DNA of 64,000 bases from an uncultured Rhodospirillaceae bacterium (GTDB taxonomy: Bacteria; Pseudomonadota; Alphaproteobacteria; Rhodospirillales; Magnetospirillaceae). The position numbers and the translations under genes are program-made. Position 1 is the stretch's first letter; every line of letters begins with the position of its first letter. Below are positions 49,832 through 60,822 of the stretch, in pieces. The notes beneath the pieces were generated by a model that worked only from the letters and a program-made list of their open reading frames with translations, was not told where the DNA came from and ran no database searches. Location of the stretch: assembly GCA_903901915.1 (NCBI GenBank), contig CAIUSV010000067.1, positions 1-64,000 of the forward strand, in the 5' to 3' direction.

Positions 49832-50440
49832 ATGCCCCTTACCCTCGTGATCGGCACCAAACGTTATTCATCGTGGTCGCTGCGCCCCTGGCTGGCCCTG
49901 AAACAGACCGGCATCGCCTTCGACGAAATCGCCGTGGCGCTACGCCAGCCCGGCACCAAGAGCGAAATCCTGAAACACTCGCCCTCGGGCAAGGTGCCGC
50001 TGCTGCAGGATGGCGAGTTGAAGGTATGGGATTCGCTGGCCATCTGCGAATACCTGGCCGAACGCTTTCCCGCCGCCCGGCTGTGGCCCGACGGGGCCGA
50101 CGCCCGTGCCATCGCCCGCGCCGTTTCCGCCGAGATGCATTCCGGCTTCACCGCCCTGCGCCAGAATTGCGCCATGGACGTGCTGTTGGACCAGCCGATG
50201 GCGGACATGCCCGCCGAGGTCGCCGCCGAGGTAACGCGCATCGACGCCCTGTGGTGCGATTGCCGCGCCCGCTTCGGCGACGACGGCCCGTTCCTGTTCG
50301 GCCGCTTCTCCATCGCCGACGCCATGTATGCCCCGGTGGTGACCCGCATCCGCACCTACCACCTGCCGGTGGGGGCGGTGTCGCGGGCCTATTGCGACGC
50401 GATCATGGCCCTGCCGGCGATGAAGGAGTGGGTGGCGTAG
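49832..50440 (+). CDS. Glutathione S-transferase family protein
   Basis: A 202-residue cytoplasmic protein. The N-terminal thioredoxin-like domain (1-80) has IGTKRYSSWSLRPWLALKQ with a serine at the usual catalytic position, and SPSGKVPLLQDGELKVWDSLAICEYLAERFP, the glutathione-binding P-L-L and D-S-x-A-I motifs. The C-terminal helical domain has FLFGRFSIADAMYAPVVTRI. Substrate unknown. Its 3' end overlaps the convergent lipoprotein gene by 38 bases. Confidence 0.9.
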   Translation: MPLTLVIGTKRYSSWSLRPWLALKQTGIAFDEIAVALRQPGTKSEILKHSPSGKVPLLQDGELKVWDSLAICEYLAERFPAARLWPDGADARAIARAVSAEMHSGFTALRQNCAMDVLLDQPMADMPAEVAAEVTRIDALWCDCRARFGDDGPFLFGRFSIADAMYAPVVTRIRTYHLPVGAVSRAYCDAIMALPAMKEWVA

Positions 50441-50966
50441 CTGCTCCCATATCGCTGACCTTAGGGCTTGCCTTCGGAGGCTTGCAGTCGCAGCGCGTCA
50501 TCTTCGCAGTTTCCTTTTTTGCCTCGTCTTCGGAAACCTGCTCGACGAAGAGGTTGCCGCCCCTAGGAGTGCTGTGGTCCGAAGAGATAAACGTGCCGGG
50601 AATGCCGAGGAGAAAGGACGCCGCGACGCGCTTGGCGTTGGTCGAGGCGGAAATATAGGTGGTTTTGCCCGCTTCCGCCTTGAAGGGCATGACCGAGGTG
50701 CCCGGCGTCATACGAGTATGGACTCCCAATTGGTGATCGCCGGGGGAAACAGTCAACTCCATGACCTCGCTGCCGTGAAGGGAGCAGACGACGGCACCGT
50801 CAAGCAGCACGGCGGATTTTCCCCATGCCGCATAGGCCTCCGTCGAATAGACGATCAAGCGTGACGTGTCCTGCGGCGCCTCGGCCGTCGGCATCTCGAA
50901 ACGCTGCCCCGGCGCGGTGCAGGCGCCGAGTCCAAGCACGGCGATAAGATAGAAAAACTTGCGCAT
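50403..50966 (-). CDS. Lipoprotein, DUF2846-like
   Basis: A 187-residue lipoprotein. ATG 50966 is chosen for the strong G-rich ribosome site and because MRKFFYLIAVLGLGAC is a clean lipoprotein signal (lipobox LGAC, Cys16). The mature part LIVYSTEAYAAWGKSAVLLDGAVVCSLHGSEVMELTVSPGDHQLGVHT resembles the DUF2846 beta-sandwich, common in small envelope proteins. The C-terminus is Pro/Ser-rich. It overlaps the convergent glutathione-transferase gene by 38 bases at the 3' end. Confidence 0.75.
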   Translation of the reverse strand: MRKFFYLIAVLGLGACTAPGQRFEMPTAEAPQDTSRLIVYSTEAYAAWGKSAVLLDGAVVCSLHGSEVMELTVSPGDHQLGVHTRMTPGTSVMPFKAEAGKTTYISASTNAKRVAASFLLGIPGTFISSDHSTPRGGNLFVEQVSEDEAKKETAKMTRCDCKPPKASPKVSDMGAATPPTPSSPAGP

Positions 50967-51072
50967 GCCACCCCCCCCGAAGGCCATAACGGGCATCGGC
51001 GAGGGCAATCACGCGCGATGCGGGTCGCAGACTAAATGGATCCGCGAACAAGCGTCAATCCGGCCGGATTAC

Positions 51073-51666
51073 CTAGAATGTCCGCCGTGCCCGGAACGCC
51101 GCCGTGATGGTGCCGTCGTCCAGGTGATCGAGTTCGCCACCCACCGGCACGCCGTGGGCGAGACCGGTAACGACGGCGCCGCTGGTCGCCAGCCGTTCGG
51201 CGATGTAGTGGGCGGTGGTCTGGCCCTCGACGGTGGCGGGGGTGGCCAGGATGACCTCGGCCACCGCCGGGTCGGCGGCCCGGCCGACCAGTCGGGCGAT
51301 GCCGAGATCCTCCGGCCCGATGCCGTCCAGCGCCGACAGCAACCCGCCCAGCACGGCGTAACGGCCCTTGAAGCTGCCGGTGCGCTCCATCGCCCACAGG
51401 GCGGCGACGTCCTCGACCACGCATAGTTGTGACGGGTCGCGGCGGGGATCGGCGCAGATGCCGCAGGGATCGACGGTATCGAAATTGCCGCAGACCGAAC
51501 AGGTCTTGACCTTGGCCGCCGCCTCGGCCATGGCCTCGCCCAGCGGCACCAGCAGGGTGTCGCGCCGCTCGACCAGACGCAACGCCGCGCGCCGCGCCGA
51601 ACGCGGCCCCAGACCGGGTAACCGCGCAAGAAGTTGTATCAGGCGCTCGATCTCGGGTCCGACCAT
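51073..51666 (-). CDS. recR: Recombination protein RecR
   Basis: With RecO and RecF helps load RecA on gapped DNA. 197 residues: N-terminal helix-hairpin-helix ([21 protein letters not shown]), a Cys4 zinc finger (TCSVCGNF and DPCGICAD), and a Toprim domain ([28 protein letters not shown] to [22 protein letters not shown]). Last gene of the dnaX-ybaB-recR operon, its conserved position. Confidence 0.97.
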   Translation of the reverse strand: MVGPEIERLIQLLARLPGLGPRSARRAALRLVERRDTLLVPLGEAMAEAAAKVKTCSVCGNFDTVDPCGICADPRRDPSQLCVVEDVAALWAMERTGSFKGRYAVLGGLLSALDGIGPEDLGIARLVGRAADPAVAEVILATPATVEGQTTAHYIAERLATSGAVVTGLAHGVPVGGELDHLDDGTITAAFRARRTF

Positions 51667-51690
51667 TTTGCTTCCGCAATAAAACCGGGA

Positions 51691-52014
51691 TCAGAACGGC
51701 AGCTTGAAGCCCTCGGGCAGGCTGAGGCCGCCGGTCAGCTTGGCCATCTCCTCCTGCATCAGGGTCTCGGCCTTGCCCTTGGCGTCGTTGAAGGCGGCCA
51801 GCAGCAGGTCCTCCAGCACTTCGACGTCGTCGGGATCGACCAGCGAGCGGTCGATCTTGACCTTCTTCATCTCGAACTTGCCGTTCAGGGTGACCTGGAG
51901 CATGCCGGCCCCGGACGAACCGACCACCTCGATCTCCTGCATCTTGGCCTGCATCTCGCCCATCTTGGCCTGCATCTGCTGGGCCTGCTTCATCAGGTTG
52001 CCGAGATTCTTCAT
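51691..52014 (-). CDS. YbaB/EbfC nucleoid-associated protein
   Basis: A 107-residue DNA-binding protein with the family sequence NLGNLMKQAQQMQAKMGEMQAKMQEIEVVGSSGAGMLQVTLNGKFEMKKVKIDRSLVD. It forms a tweezer-like dimer that binds DNA non-specifically or at GTnAC-type sites. ATGA overlap with dnaX and followed by recR, the conserved trio. Confidence 0.96.
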   Translation of the reverse strand: MKNLGNLMKQAQQMQAKMGEMQAKMQEIEVVGSSGAGMLQVTLNGKFEMKKVKIDRSLVDPDDVEVLEDLLLAAFNDAKGKAETLMQEEMAKLTGGLSLPEGFKLPF

Positions 52015-53792
52015 AAGTCTTCCTCTCCTGGAATCATCTCCATGTCGATGCCGGCCTCGCCGTCGTCGAGGATGGCCTCGGCCTCCCCCATCTCCGGTTC
52101 AAGGTCGCGTACCGCCTCGATGCTGGCGCCGGGAAAGGCGGCCAGCACCGCCTTGACCAACGGGTGCTCGGCGGCGTCCTGGCGGCGGCGCAGTTCGGCG
52201 CCGGCCTCCTGTTCGGCAAGGGTCGGCTGGGCCGGGTCGGTGGAGTTGACCGTCACCACCCAACTGCGGCCGGTCCATTCCGCCAGCAGGCGGGCCAGCC
52301 GCGGCGCCAGATCGCCATCCGTACCGGGCTGCGGCCGGAACTCCACCCGGCCCGGCTCGAACCGCACCAGATTGACCTGGGTTCGCAGCGCCACCGCCAA
52401 TCGGCCTTCGCGCTTGTCCTGGGCCAGGGCCACCACCTCGGCGAAGCCGGCGGGCATCGGCGGCAGCATCGTCGGCGCCGGTGCCGGCTCCAGCTTGCGC
52501 GCCGTCGCCGGACCGCCGGAAGGACCACCGCCCACATGTTGACCGGAAACGGCATCGGTCCCGCCGCCACCGCCAAAGCCGCCACCGCCCCCCGACGTGG
52601 GGCGGGGAGCCGGAGGAGACGGCGGGTTTGCCCGCAACTGTTCCACCAGCTCGGCCGGGGTCGGCAGTTCGGCGGCATAGGCGAGGCGGATCACCGTCAT
52701 CTCGGCGGCCTGAAGCGGATTGGGGGCGGAGCGGGTCTCGGCCAGGCCCTTCAACAGCATCTGCCATGCGCGGGTCAGGGCGGCCAGCGACAGACCCTGG
52801 GCCATCTCGCCACCCTTGACCCGCTCGGTCTCGGACGCCCCCAGGGCATCGGCGGCGTCGGGGGTGACCTTCAACCGGGTCAGCCAGTGGGTCAGTTCCA
52901 GCATGTCCTGCAACACCACCGCCGGATCGGCGCCCGAGGAATACTGACCGGCGATCTGGTCGAGAGCCGTGGCGATGTCGCCCTTCATCACCGCGTCCAG
53001 CAGGTCGAACACCCGGGCGCGGTCGGCCAGGCCCAGCATATCGCGCACCTGCGCCTCGGAGACCTTGCCGGCGCCGTGACTGATGGCCTGGTCCAGCAGC
53101 GACAGACCATCGCGCACCGAACCGTCGGCGGCCCGGGCGATCAGGCGCAGCCCGGCCGGAGCGATCTCGGCGTTTTCCTTGGCGGTGATAGCGGTGAAAT
53201 GCGCCTCCAGCACGTCCATCTCGACCCGGCGCAGATCGAACCGCTGGCAACGCGACAGCACGGTGACGGGAATCTTGCGGATCTCGGTGGTGGCGAAGAC
53301 GAATTTGACGTGCTCGGGCGGCTCTTCCAACGTCTTCAGCAGGGCGTTGAACGCCGCCGTCGACAGCATGTGGACCTCGTCGACGATATAGATCTTGAAC
53401 CGCGCCGAGGTCGGGCGATAACGCACGCCGTCGATCAGGTCGCGGATGCCGTCGACGCCAGTGCGGCTGGCGGCGTCCATTTCCAGGACATCGACGTGGC
53501 GGTCCTCGGCGATGGCGCGACAGTGTTCGCACTGGCCGCAGGGGTCGATGGTGGGGCCGCCCTTGCCGTCGATGCCGACGCAGTTCAGCGCCCGGGCGAT
53601 GATGCGCGCGGTGGTGGTCTTGCCGACGCCGCGGACCCCGGTCAGCACGAAGGCATGGGCCAGCCGCCCGCTCTGGATGGCGTTGGACAGGGTGCGGACC
53701 ATCGCCTCCTGCCCGATCAGGCCGGCGAAGTCGGTGGGCCGATACTTGCGGGCAAGCACGCGGTAGGGAGCGGGGGCGGGTCCGTCGGTCAT
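52011..53792 (-). CDS. dnaX: DNA polymerase III subunits gamma/tau
   Basis: Clamp-loader ATPase of the replicase. 593 residues from ATG 53792 (MTDGPAPAPYRVLARKYRP, the family start); longer frames upstream are not supported. AAA+ domain: Walker A GVRGVGKTTTARII, a zinc-binding CGQCEHC, Walker B IYIVDEVHMLS, and the sensor region ATTEIRKIPVTVLSRCQRFDLRR. A Gly/Pro-rich linker (about 430-470) leads to the C-terminal tau domain. I see no slippery A-run for frameshifting. Nothing like a ribosome site precedes the ATG, and the promoter places the transcript start on the ATG itself. Confidence 0.96.
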   Translation of the reverse strand: MTDGPAPAPYRVLARKYRPTDFAGLIGQEAMVRTLSNAIQSGRLAHAFVLTGVRGVGKTTTARIIARALNCVGIDGKGGPTIDPCGQCEHCRAIAEDRHVDVLEMDAASRTGVDGIRDLIDGVRYRPTSARFKIYIVDEVHMLSTAAFNALLKTLEEPPEHVKFVFATTEIRKIPVTVLSRCQRFDLRRVEMDVLEAHFTAITAKENAEIAPAGLRLIARAADGSVRDGLSLLDQAISHGAGKVSEAQVRDMLGLADRARVFDLLDAVMKGDIATALDQIAGQYSSGADPAVVLQDMLELTHWLTRLKVTPDAADALGASETERVKGGEMAQGLSLAALTRAWQMLLKGLAETRSAPNPLQAAEMTVIRLAYAAELPTPAELVEQLRANPPSPPAPRPTSGGGGGFGGGGGTDAVSGQHVGGGPSGGPATARKLEPAPAPTMLPPMPAGFAEVVALAQDKREGRLAVALRTQVNLVRFEPGRVEFRPQPGTDGDLAPRLARLLAEWTGRSWVVTVNSTDPAQPTLAEQEAGAELRRRQDAAEHPLVKAVLAAFPGASIEAVRDLEPEMGEAEAILDDGEAGIDMEMIPGEEDL

Positions 53793-53798
53793 GGCGCC

Positions 53799-53826
53799 AA
53801 GATAGTACGGGGGACGGCCGATGCAA
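53799..53826 (-). promoter_or_regulatory. Promoter of dnaX giving a leaderless transcript
   Basis: On the minus strand: TTGCAT (53821-53826), 16-base spacer, TATCTT (53799-53804). A start 7 bases downstream would be at 53792, the A of the dnaX ATG. Confidence 0.5.
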
Positions 53827-53983
53827 AGGGTGCAGGCAGGACAAGCCAGGGCGATTGCATATGGAGCGCAGCGACTATGCCCGCTGAGGGCGCCGCAGCG
53901 TTGTCGAGAGCGCAACGAAGACAAAAGCGAGGATAGCCAAGGGCGCGGATGCGCCCGCCGGCGCTTGAGGCGCATTAACGAAC

Positions 53984-54012
53984 CAGGGTAATCGCCATAT
54001 GCGATTACCCTG
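53984..54012 (-). terminator. Perfect 12-bp inverted repeat after the DUF748 gene
   Basis: CAGGGTAATCGC (53984-53995), loop CATAT, GCGATTACCCTG (54001-54012), 11 bases after the DUF748 stop on the minus strand. No T-run follows. A second hairpin GGGCGC-GGAT-GCGCCC lies at 53941-53956. The rest of the 230-base spacer up to dnaX holds no gene. Confidence 0.5.
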
Positions 54013-54022
54013 CAGGACAAGC

Positions 54023-56767
54023 TTACAGCAGCAGTTCCACCCGCGCCTCCTTGTCGGCGCTATCGACCTCGGCGCGGCAGGCGAACAGGCGACCGGGATC
54101 GATGCCGGCCTGATCGGCGAGATATTCCTTGGCGGCGCCGGCGCGGCGGTCGGCGAGTTCGACCAGGGCGTCGCGGTCGGACGGGCCGAAATCCTCGGCC
54201 TTGCGCTGCATGCCGACCAGGCGTTCCAGCTTGGACAGCAGCGGCTTTTCCTCAATGCGACGCCGTTGCGCCACCATCGGCCAGTCGGCGTCGGTGGCCT
54301 TGCCGCACAGCGTCAGCTTGAGGCCCGGCCGCCCCTTCATCAGCTCTCCGATTCCGGCCAGGATCTTGCGATGGTCGTCGCCCAGGGTGTCGGCGCCCGG
54401 CGCGAAGGCCAGCGGCGCCAGCGCCAGCCGTGACTGGTCATTGGCGTCCATGGCCAGCGAGATCAACGCCGCCACCGGGAACGCCACCTTGAGCGTGGTC
54501 AACACCGTCGAGCGCAACGCCCCGCCCACCGCCTGGGCGACTGCGTCGGAAATGTCGAAATCCGGATTGTCCAGCCGGCCCCTGACCGGAAGCGAGAGCT
54601 GGATACGGCCGTCACCGTCACGCAGCAGGTCAAGCACCGTCTCGACCGGCATCTCGACCTTCTTCGCCACCGGAGCGTTGGGATCGGGCGGGGCGATGGC
54701 CAGACTGGACAGCACCAGATCCAGCTTGCCGTCCAGCTTGCCCGCGCTCGCCGCCGCCTTCAAGGTGCCGTCGAAATGGCCGGTGTAGAGATGGATGCCC
54801 AGCGCGTCGGCGAGAAACGGCGACAATGGCGGCAACTCGAAGGCGGCGATGCGCCCGTCGACGCGGCCGGTGACATCATCGGCGAACGGGCGCACCGCGC
54901 CGCCGAACGTGATGGTGGATTCGCCGATTTCGGCCCGAAGCTGGAACGGGCTGTCGCGGTCGGGGCGGTCACTGTCCAGGTCGGACAACGTCATTTCCAC
55001 CGGCCGCGCCTCCAGCCGCACCATTTCCGCCAGGGTCCGGTCCTCGAACAGGATGCGGCTGTCGCCCGCCACGGACAGCCGGGCCAGCTCGATAGCGGGT
55101 GGCTCCGCTTCCTTGGCGCCGGGGGCAGGCTTCGCCGGCTTGGGCAGACCCAACAGGCCGTCGCGGGTATGGGTGACGCGCGCCGTCAGCCCGTCGACCC
55201 GCAGTTCCCCCGCCGACAGATCGCCCTCGGCATCGCGCATGGGGCGGTCGAGCCGCACCGACTTGGCCTCCACCCGCCAGGGAAAGCCGGCCTTGCCGTC
55301 GCGGCGCAGCGCCGCCAGCCCATCGGCGGCGATGCGACCGGCGGATACGGCGCCGTCGGCCGCCAGAGTGACGTCGGTACCGTCCAAGCGATCCAGCGCC
55401 AGCCAGTCCTGCCCCTTGGCCGGCTCGCGCAGGGTCAGTCCCTCGGCGAGCAGACGCAGCTTGGCGGTGGCGGGACTGACGCCGCCGCCGCCGAACTCGA
55501 CCCAGCCCTCGGCGGCGGCGTGTCGGTGGCCGGCGACGAATTCACCTTGGACGAGGCGTAGCGCTCCCAGGTCCAGCTTGCCCTCGGCGCGACCAGCCGG
55601 ATGTCCGCCGCCGGTGTCGAGATCGACCCGGCCATTCCAGCTCGCCGCCTCGGGGCTGGCGTCGATCCCGGCCGCGACCACATGGGCGCCGGCCACATCC
55701 AATCCGCCCTGCCACCCCAACCGCCGGCCGTCCCAGCCGAGACTGGCGGCGTCGAGTTTAACCGATGTTGCGGCGGCGGAATTGCCCTCGGCCTTGACCA
55801 CCACCGCCGCGAGGTCAAGAGCGGCGGCGAGATCGAGCCGGCCCCCCTCCCAGCGGAGATGGCGCAGGTGCAGCCCCAACCGATCGGCCGCCACCGTCAC
55901 CGGTGCCGCCAGCGCCAGCCGTTCGGCCGCCAGCCGCGCCGAGACGGCAACCGCCGGCCCCGACGGCTTCAGCGTTCCGGTCAGCGACAGGTCGAGATCG
56001 GCGCTACCGCCCAGCCCCTCCAGCCCCATCGGCGCCACCGCCGCCCGCAGCCCGGCTAGATCGAAGCGACGCAAGGCCGCCGTCAGGGTAAAAGCAGGAT
56101 CGGCGGCGAACGGGGTGACGCTGCCGGCCAGATCGACGGCGGCACCGTTGAGGCTGCCCCGCAACAGAAACGTCACCGGCACGGCGGGATCGCGGCTATG
56201 CAGGTTTTCCACCACCAGACGCTCGACCGCGATCTCGGCACGGCTGTCGCCATCGGCCAGCAGCAGCCGGCTGCCGGTCAGTTCCAGAGAGGCGACGTCG
56301 ATGCCCCAGTCCTGCCCCTTGCCCGCCGGTTCCGCCCCCGGCGGCGGGGCGGCGGCCACCGCCAGCGGCAGGCCGTTGATGACGAATCCGCCCCCACTCT
56401 TGGCGCGACGGATATCGACCTCGACCCCCTCCAGCGCGATGCGATCGACCACCACCCGCTTGTTCAACAGCGGCGTCCAGCGAAAGCGCAGGGCGAAATC
56501 CCTGACCCCGAGGGCGGCGCCGGTGGGGGGGCGCGCCACCATCTGGCGCACCATCACCCGGCCGCCAAACAGCGACAGGTCGGCATCCGACACGCTGACC
56601 TCGACCATGCCGAGATCACGCAGCGCCCTGACCAGTCCCCAGCGCAGCCCGGCGGCAGGCAGCAGCGTCCATGCCAGCACCACGCCCAGGGCGAACACGG
56701 CCGCCATCGCCGCCACCACATGGCGATGGCGAATTTCGATACCCAGGACGATTTTGCCGATCAGCAC
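54023..56767 (-). CDS. DUF748 (AsmA-like) envelope protein with OmpA-like end
   Basis: A 914-residue protein from GTG 56767 (VLIGKIVLGIEIRHRH); a TTG at 56824 is the other in-frame choice. One N-terminal transmembrane helix (VVAAMAAVFALGVVLAWTLLP, about 17-37), then a long beta-rich periplasmic region typical of AsmA/DUF748 proteins, with repeated LDL/GxLxxG-type strands. Near the C-terminus (about 800-914) DHRKILAGIGELMKGRPGLKLTLCGKA followed by R-R-I-E and KEYLADQAGIDPGRLF resembles an OmpA-like peptidoglycan-binding or COG2885-type domain. AsmA relatives carry phospholipids between membranes; that role is inferred. Divergent from ffs. Confidence 0.82.
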   Translation of the reverse strand: MLIGKIVLGIEIRHRHVVAAMAAVFALGVVLAWTLLPAAGLRWGLVRALRDLGMVEVSVSDADLSLFGGRVMVRQMVARPPTGAALGVRDFALRFRWTPLLNKRVVVDRIALEGVEVDIRRAKSGGGFVINGLPLAVAAAPPPGAEPAGKGQDWGIDVASLELTGSRLLLADGDSRAEIAVERLVVENLHSRDPAVPVTFLLRGSLNGAAVDLAGSVTPFAADPAFTLTAALRRFDLAGLRAAVAPMGLEGLGGSADLDLSLTGTLKPSGPAVAVSARLAAERLALAAPVTVAADRLGLHLRHLRWEGGRLDLAAALDLAAVVVKAEGNSAAATSVKLDAASLGWDGRRLGWQGGLDVAGAHVVAAGIDASPEAASWNGRVDLDTGGGHPAGRAEGKLDLGALRLVQGEFVAGHRHAAAEGWVEFGGGGVSPATAKLRLLAEGLTLREPAKGQDWLALDRLDGTDVTLAADGAVSAGRIAADGLAALRRDGKAGFPWRVEAKSVRLDRPMRDAEGDLSAGELRVDGLTARVTHTRDGLLGLPKPAKPAPGAKEAEPPAIELARLSVAGDSRILFEDRTLAEMVRLEARPVEMTLSDLDSDRPDRDSPFQLRAEIGESTITFGGAVRPFADDVTGRVDGRIAAFELPPLSPFLADALGIHLYTGHFDGTLKAAASAGKLDGKLDLVLSSLAIAPPDPNAPVAKKVEMPVETVLDLLRDGDGRIQLSLPVRGRLDNPDFDISDAVAQAVGGALRSTVLTTLKVAFPVAALISLAMDANDQSRLALAPLAFAPGADTLGDDHRKILAGIGELMKGRPGLKLTLCGKATDADWPMVAQRRRIEEKPLLSKLERLVGMQRKAEDFGPSDRDALVELADRRAGAAKEYLADQAGIDPGRLFACRAEVDSADKEARVELLL

Positions 56768-56832
56768 GAAGGTTTCCCGTTGCCGTGGTTGCCCCCATGA
56801 TCCGCCGGTGTCGGCAAAAGGCAAGATCCCAC

Positions 56833-56862
56833 TTGCAATTGGACCGCCGCCGCCCCTATTTT
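56833..56862 (+). promoter_or_regulatory. Promoter of the SRP RNA gene
   Basis: TTGCAA (56833-56838), 18-base spacer, TATTTT (56857-56862); 7 bases before the predicted 5' end of ffs. Confidence 0.55.
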
Positions 56863-56868
56863 CCCGCC

Positions 56869-56964
56869 GGGAGATCGGCGGCGGACGGACTCGTCGCCAA
56901 CCCGGTCAGGTCCGGAAGGAAGCAGCCGTAACGATTTCCGGTCCGGGTCGTCGTCCGGTCTCCC
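56869..56964 (+). ncRNA. ffs: Signal recognition particle RNA (4.5S type)
   Basis: Contains the invariant SRP RNA core GGTCAGGTCCGGAAGGAAGC (56904-56923) followed by AGCCGTAACG; the GGAA tetraloop and asymmetric loop bind the Ffh M domain. The ends pair, GGGAGATCGG (56869-56878) with CCGGTCTCCC (56955-56964), giving a single hairpin of about 96 nt, the short bacterial form. Ends are set from the terminal stem and the promoter spacing. With Ffh and FtsY it targets membrane proteins to the translocon. Confidence 0.93.
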
Positions 56965-57034
56965 ACCCTCCCCATCCCCCCTTCGCAGAGCCGGCCCGCC
57001 GTGGTTAACTGTTAGCCGCAGGGGGGAATGTCCG

Positions 57035-57319
57035 GTGACGGAAACCAAGACCATTCGGGTCGTGATCGAAGGCCGGGTCCAGGGCGTGTGGTATCGCGGC
57101 TGGACGGTGGAGCAGGCCGCCGCCCGCGGCCTTCGCGGTTGGGTGCGCAATCGCGCCGACGGCAGCGTCGAGGCGCTGTTCCATGGCCCCGCCCGGATGG
57201 TCGACGATATGGTCGCCGCCTGCCTCCAAGGGCCACCCGCCGCCCATGTCTCCCGCATCGCCGCCGAGCCCGCCGTCGAGGCGGCGGGACCGGGCTTTCA
57301 CCAGCGCCCCACCGCCTGA
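57035..57319 (+). CDS. acyP: Acylphosphatase
   Basis: Hydrolyses acyl phosphates such as carbamoyl or acetyl phosphate. 94 residues from GTG 57035 with a GGGGGGAA ribosome site. The N-terminal signature EGRVQGVWYRGWTVEQAA supplies the catalytic arginine, and GWVRNRADGSVEALFHG the catalytic asparagine. The C-terminus is a little divergent. The following glucosidase gene starts 1 base after the stop. Confidence 0.93.
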   Translation: MTETKTIRVVIEGRVQGVWYRGWTVEQAAARGLRGWVRNRADGSVEALFHGPARMVDDMVAACLQGPPAAHVSRIAAEPAVEAAGPGFHQRPTA

Positions 57320-57320
57320 C

Positions 57321-58715
57321 ATGAGATTTTCCCGCCGCCAGATCCTAGCCGGAGCCGCCGCCATGACCATCGCCAGTCCCGCCGACGCCAAGTCCTCCCG
57401 CCAGTTCCCCAAGGATTTCCTGTGGGGCGCGTCCACCGCCGCCTACCAGATCGAAGGCGCCTATGACGAGGACGGGCGTGGGATGACCATCTGGGACACT
57501 TTCACCGCCCAAGGCAAGATCATGGACGGGTCCAGCGCCAAGGTGGCCTGCGACCATTACCACCGCTACCCCGAGGACATCGCCCTGATGAAGGCGGCGG
57601 GCTTCAACGCCTACCGCTTTTCGCTGGCATGGCCGCGCATCGTCCCCGCCGGCACCGGCGCGGTGAATCAGAAGGGCCTCGATTTCTACGACCGGCTGGT
57701 GGACAAGATCCTGGAGGCTGGCATCCGCCCCATGGCCTGCCTCTATCACTGGGATCTGCCGCAGCCGCTGGAGGACAAGGGCGGCTGGCAGGGGCGCGAT
57801 ATCGTCGGCCCCTTCGCCGACTACGCCCGCATCGCCACCCAACGGCTCGGCGACCGGGTCAAGGACTGGTTCATGCTGAACGAACCCAACGTGGTCGCCA
57901 TCATCGGCTATGGCATCGGCGAGCACGCGCCCGGCTATCACCTGGGCGAGCAGGGCATCCTCAAGGCGCTGCACCACCAGAACCTCGCCCAGGGCGCGGC
58001 GCTGCGCGCCATCCGCGCCGAGTACCCCAAGGCGACCCTGGGCACGGTGATCAACCTTCAGCCCTGCCGCTCCCAGGACGACGACCCCAAGAACCGCGCC
58101 GCCGCCATCCGCTGGGACGCGGCATGGAATCGGGTGCCGCTGGACGGCCTGCTGCGCGGCGCCATCCCCGACGTGCTGGCCGACAAGATGGCGGGCATCG
58201 TCAAGCCGGGCGACCTGGAGGCGATCAAGTTCCCCATCGATCTGCTGGGCATCAACTACTATTCCCGCATGACCATGAAGCACGAGGAGGGCCACCCCTT
58301 CGACGTGTTCTGGGGCGACGCCCATTGCGACCGCTGGACCGCCATGGCGTGGCCGGTGCAGCCCGACGGGCTGTACGACCTGCTGCGCGAGTTCAAGGAG
58401 CTGTACGGCAATCCGGCGGTGTTCATCGCCGAGAACGGCGCCGCCTATGACGATGTCGTTTCCCCCGACGGCCAGATCCACGATGCCGAGCGGGTGGCCT
58501 ATCTTCGCGACCACGTCGCCGAGGTCGCCCGCGCGCTCAAGGACGGCTGCAACGTCAAGGGCTACCTGGCGTGGTCGCTGCTGGACAATTTCGAGTGGGC
58601 CTACGGCCTGTCCAAGCGATTCGGACTGGTGCGGGTGGACTACGACACCCTGAAGCGCACCCCCAAGGACAGCTACAAATGGCTGGCCGAGGTGATCCGC
58701 ACCGGACGGGTATAA
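57321..58715 (+). CDS. Tat-exported family 1 beta-glucosidase
   Basis: A 464-residue GH1 enzyme that should hydrolyse beta-glucosides with retention. The first 24 residues are a twin-arginine signal (SRRQILAGAAAMTIASPADA), so the folded enzyme is sent to the periplasm; most GH1 bglB-type enzymes are cytoplasmic. GH1 hallmarks: FLWGASTAAYQIEGA, the acid/base glutamate in MLNEPNVV, and the nucleophile in VFIAENGAAYDD, plus SLLDNFEWAYGLSKRFGLVRVDY at the end. Probably co-transcribed with acyP. Confidence 0.93.
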   Translation: MRFSRRQILAGAAAMTIASPADAKSSRQFPKDFLWGASTAAYQIEGAYDEDGRGMTIWDTFTAQGKIMDGSSAKVACDHYHRYPEDIALMKAAGFNAYRFSLAWPRIVPAGTGAVNQKGLDFYDRLVDKILEAGIRPMACLYHWDLPQPLEDKGGWQGRDIVGPFADYARIATQRLGDRVKDWFMLNEPNVVAIIGYGIGEHAPGYHLGEQGILKALHHQNLAQGAALRAIRAEYPKATLGTVINLQPCRSQDDDPKNRAAAIRWDAAWNRVPLDGLLRGAIPDVLADKMAGIVKPGDLEAIKFPIDLLGINYYSRMTMKHEEGHPFDVFWGDAHCDRWTAMAWPVQPDGLYDLLREFKELYGNPAVFIAENGAAYDDVVSPDGQIHDAERVAYLRDHVAEVARALKDGCNVKGYLAWSLLDNFEWAYGLSKRFGLVRVDYDTLKRTPKDSYKWLAEVIRTGRV

Positions 58716-58734
58716 GGGTTCATAAGTAGTGCCG

Positions 58735-60633
<1,899 letters not shown>

Positions 60634-60681
60634 TCATGCGGGCGTACCGACGGCGGAAGGCGGAAGCTTTGAAGGCTCCGA

Positions 60682-60772
60682 TCCCTTCGCCGGAATGACC
60701 CGGATCAGGTTCCAAGGGTCGCCGGCGCTCGCGCCGGCCTCTCAGCCCCGCGACGTGGGGGCTCCCCTTCGG
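60682..60772 (-). promoter_or_regulatory. TPP riboswitch upstream of thiC
   Basis: Read on the minus strand the conserved THI elements appear in order: CGAAGGGGAGCC, GGGGCTGAGAGG, GACCCTTGGAACCTGATCC and CATTCCGGCGAAGGGA. P3 is closed by GCCGGCGC-GA-GCGCCGGC. The 3' end lies about 73 bases before the thiC start. No terminator T-run follows, so control is probably at translation initiation. Confidence 0.95.
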
Positions 60773-60822
60773 AACGGCCACAGTGAGACGCCTGCTCCCC
60801 CAAAGTCAAGTCCGACAAGACC

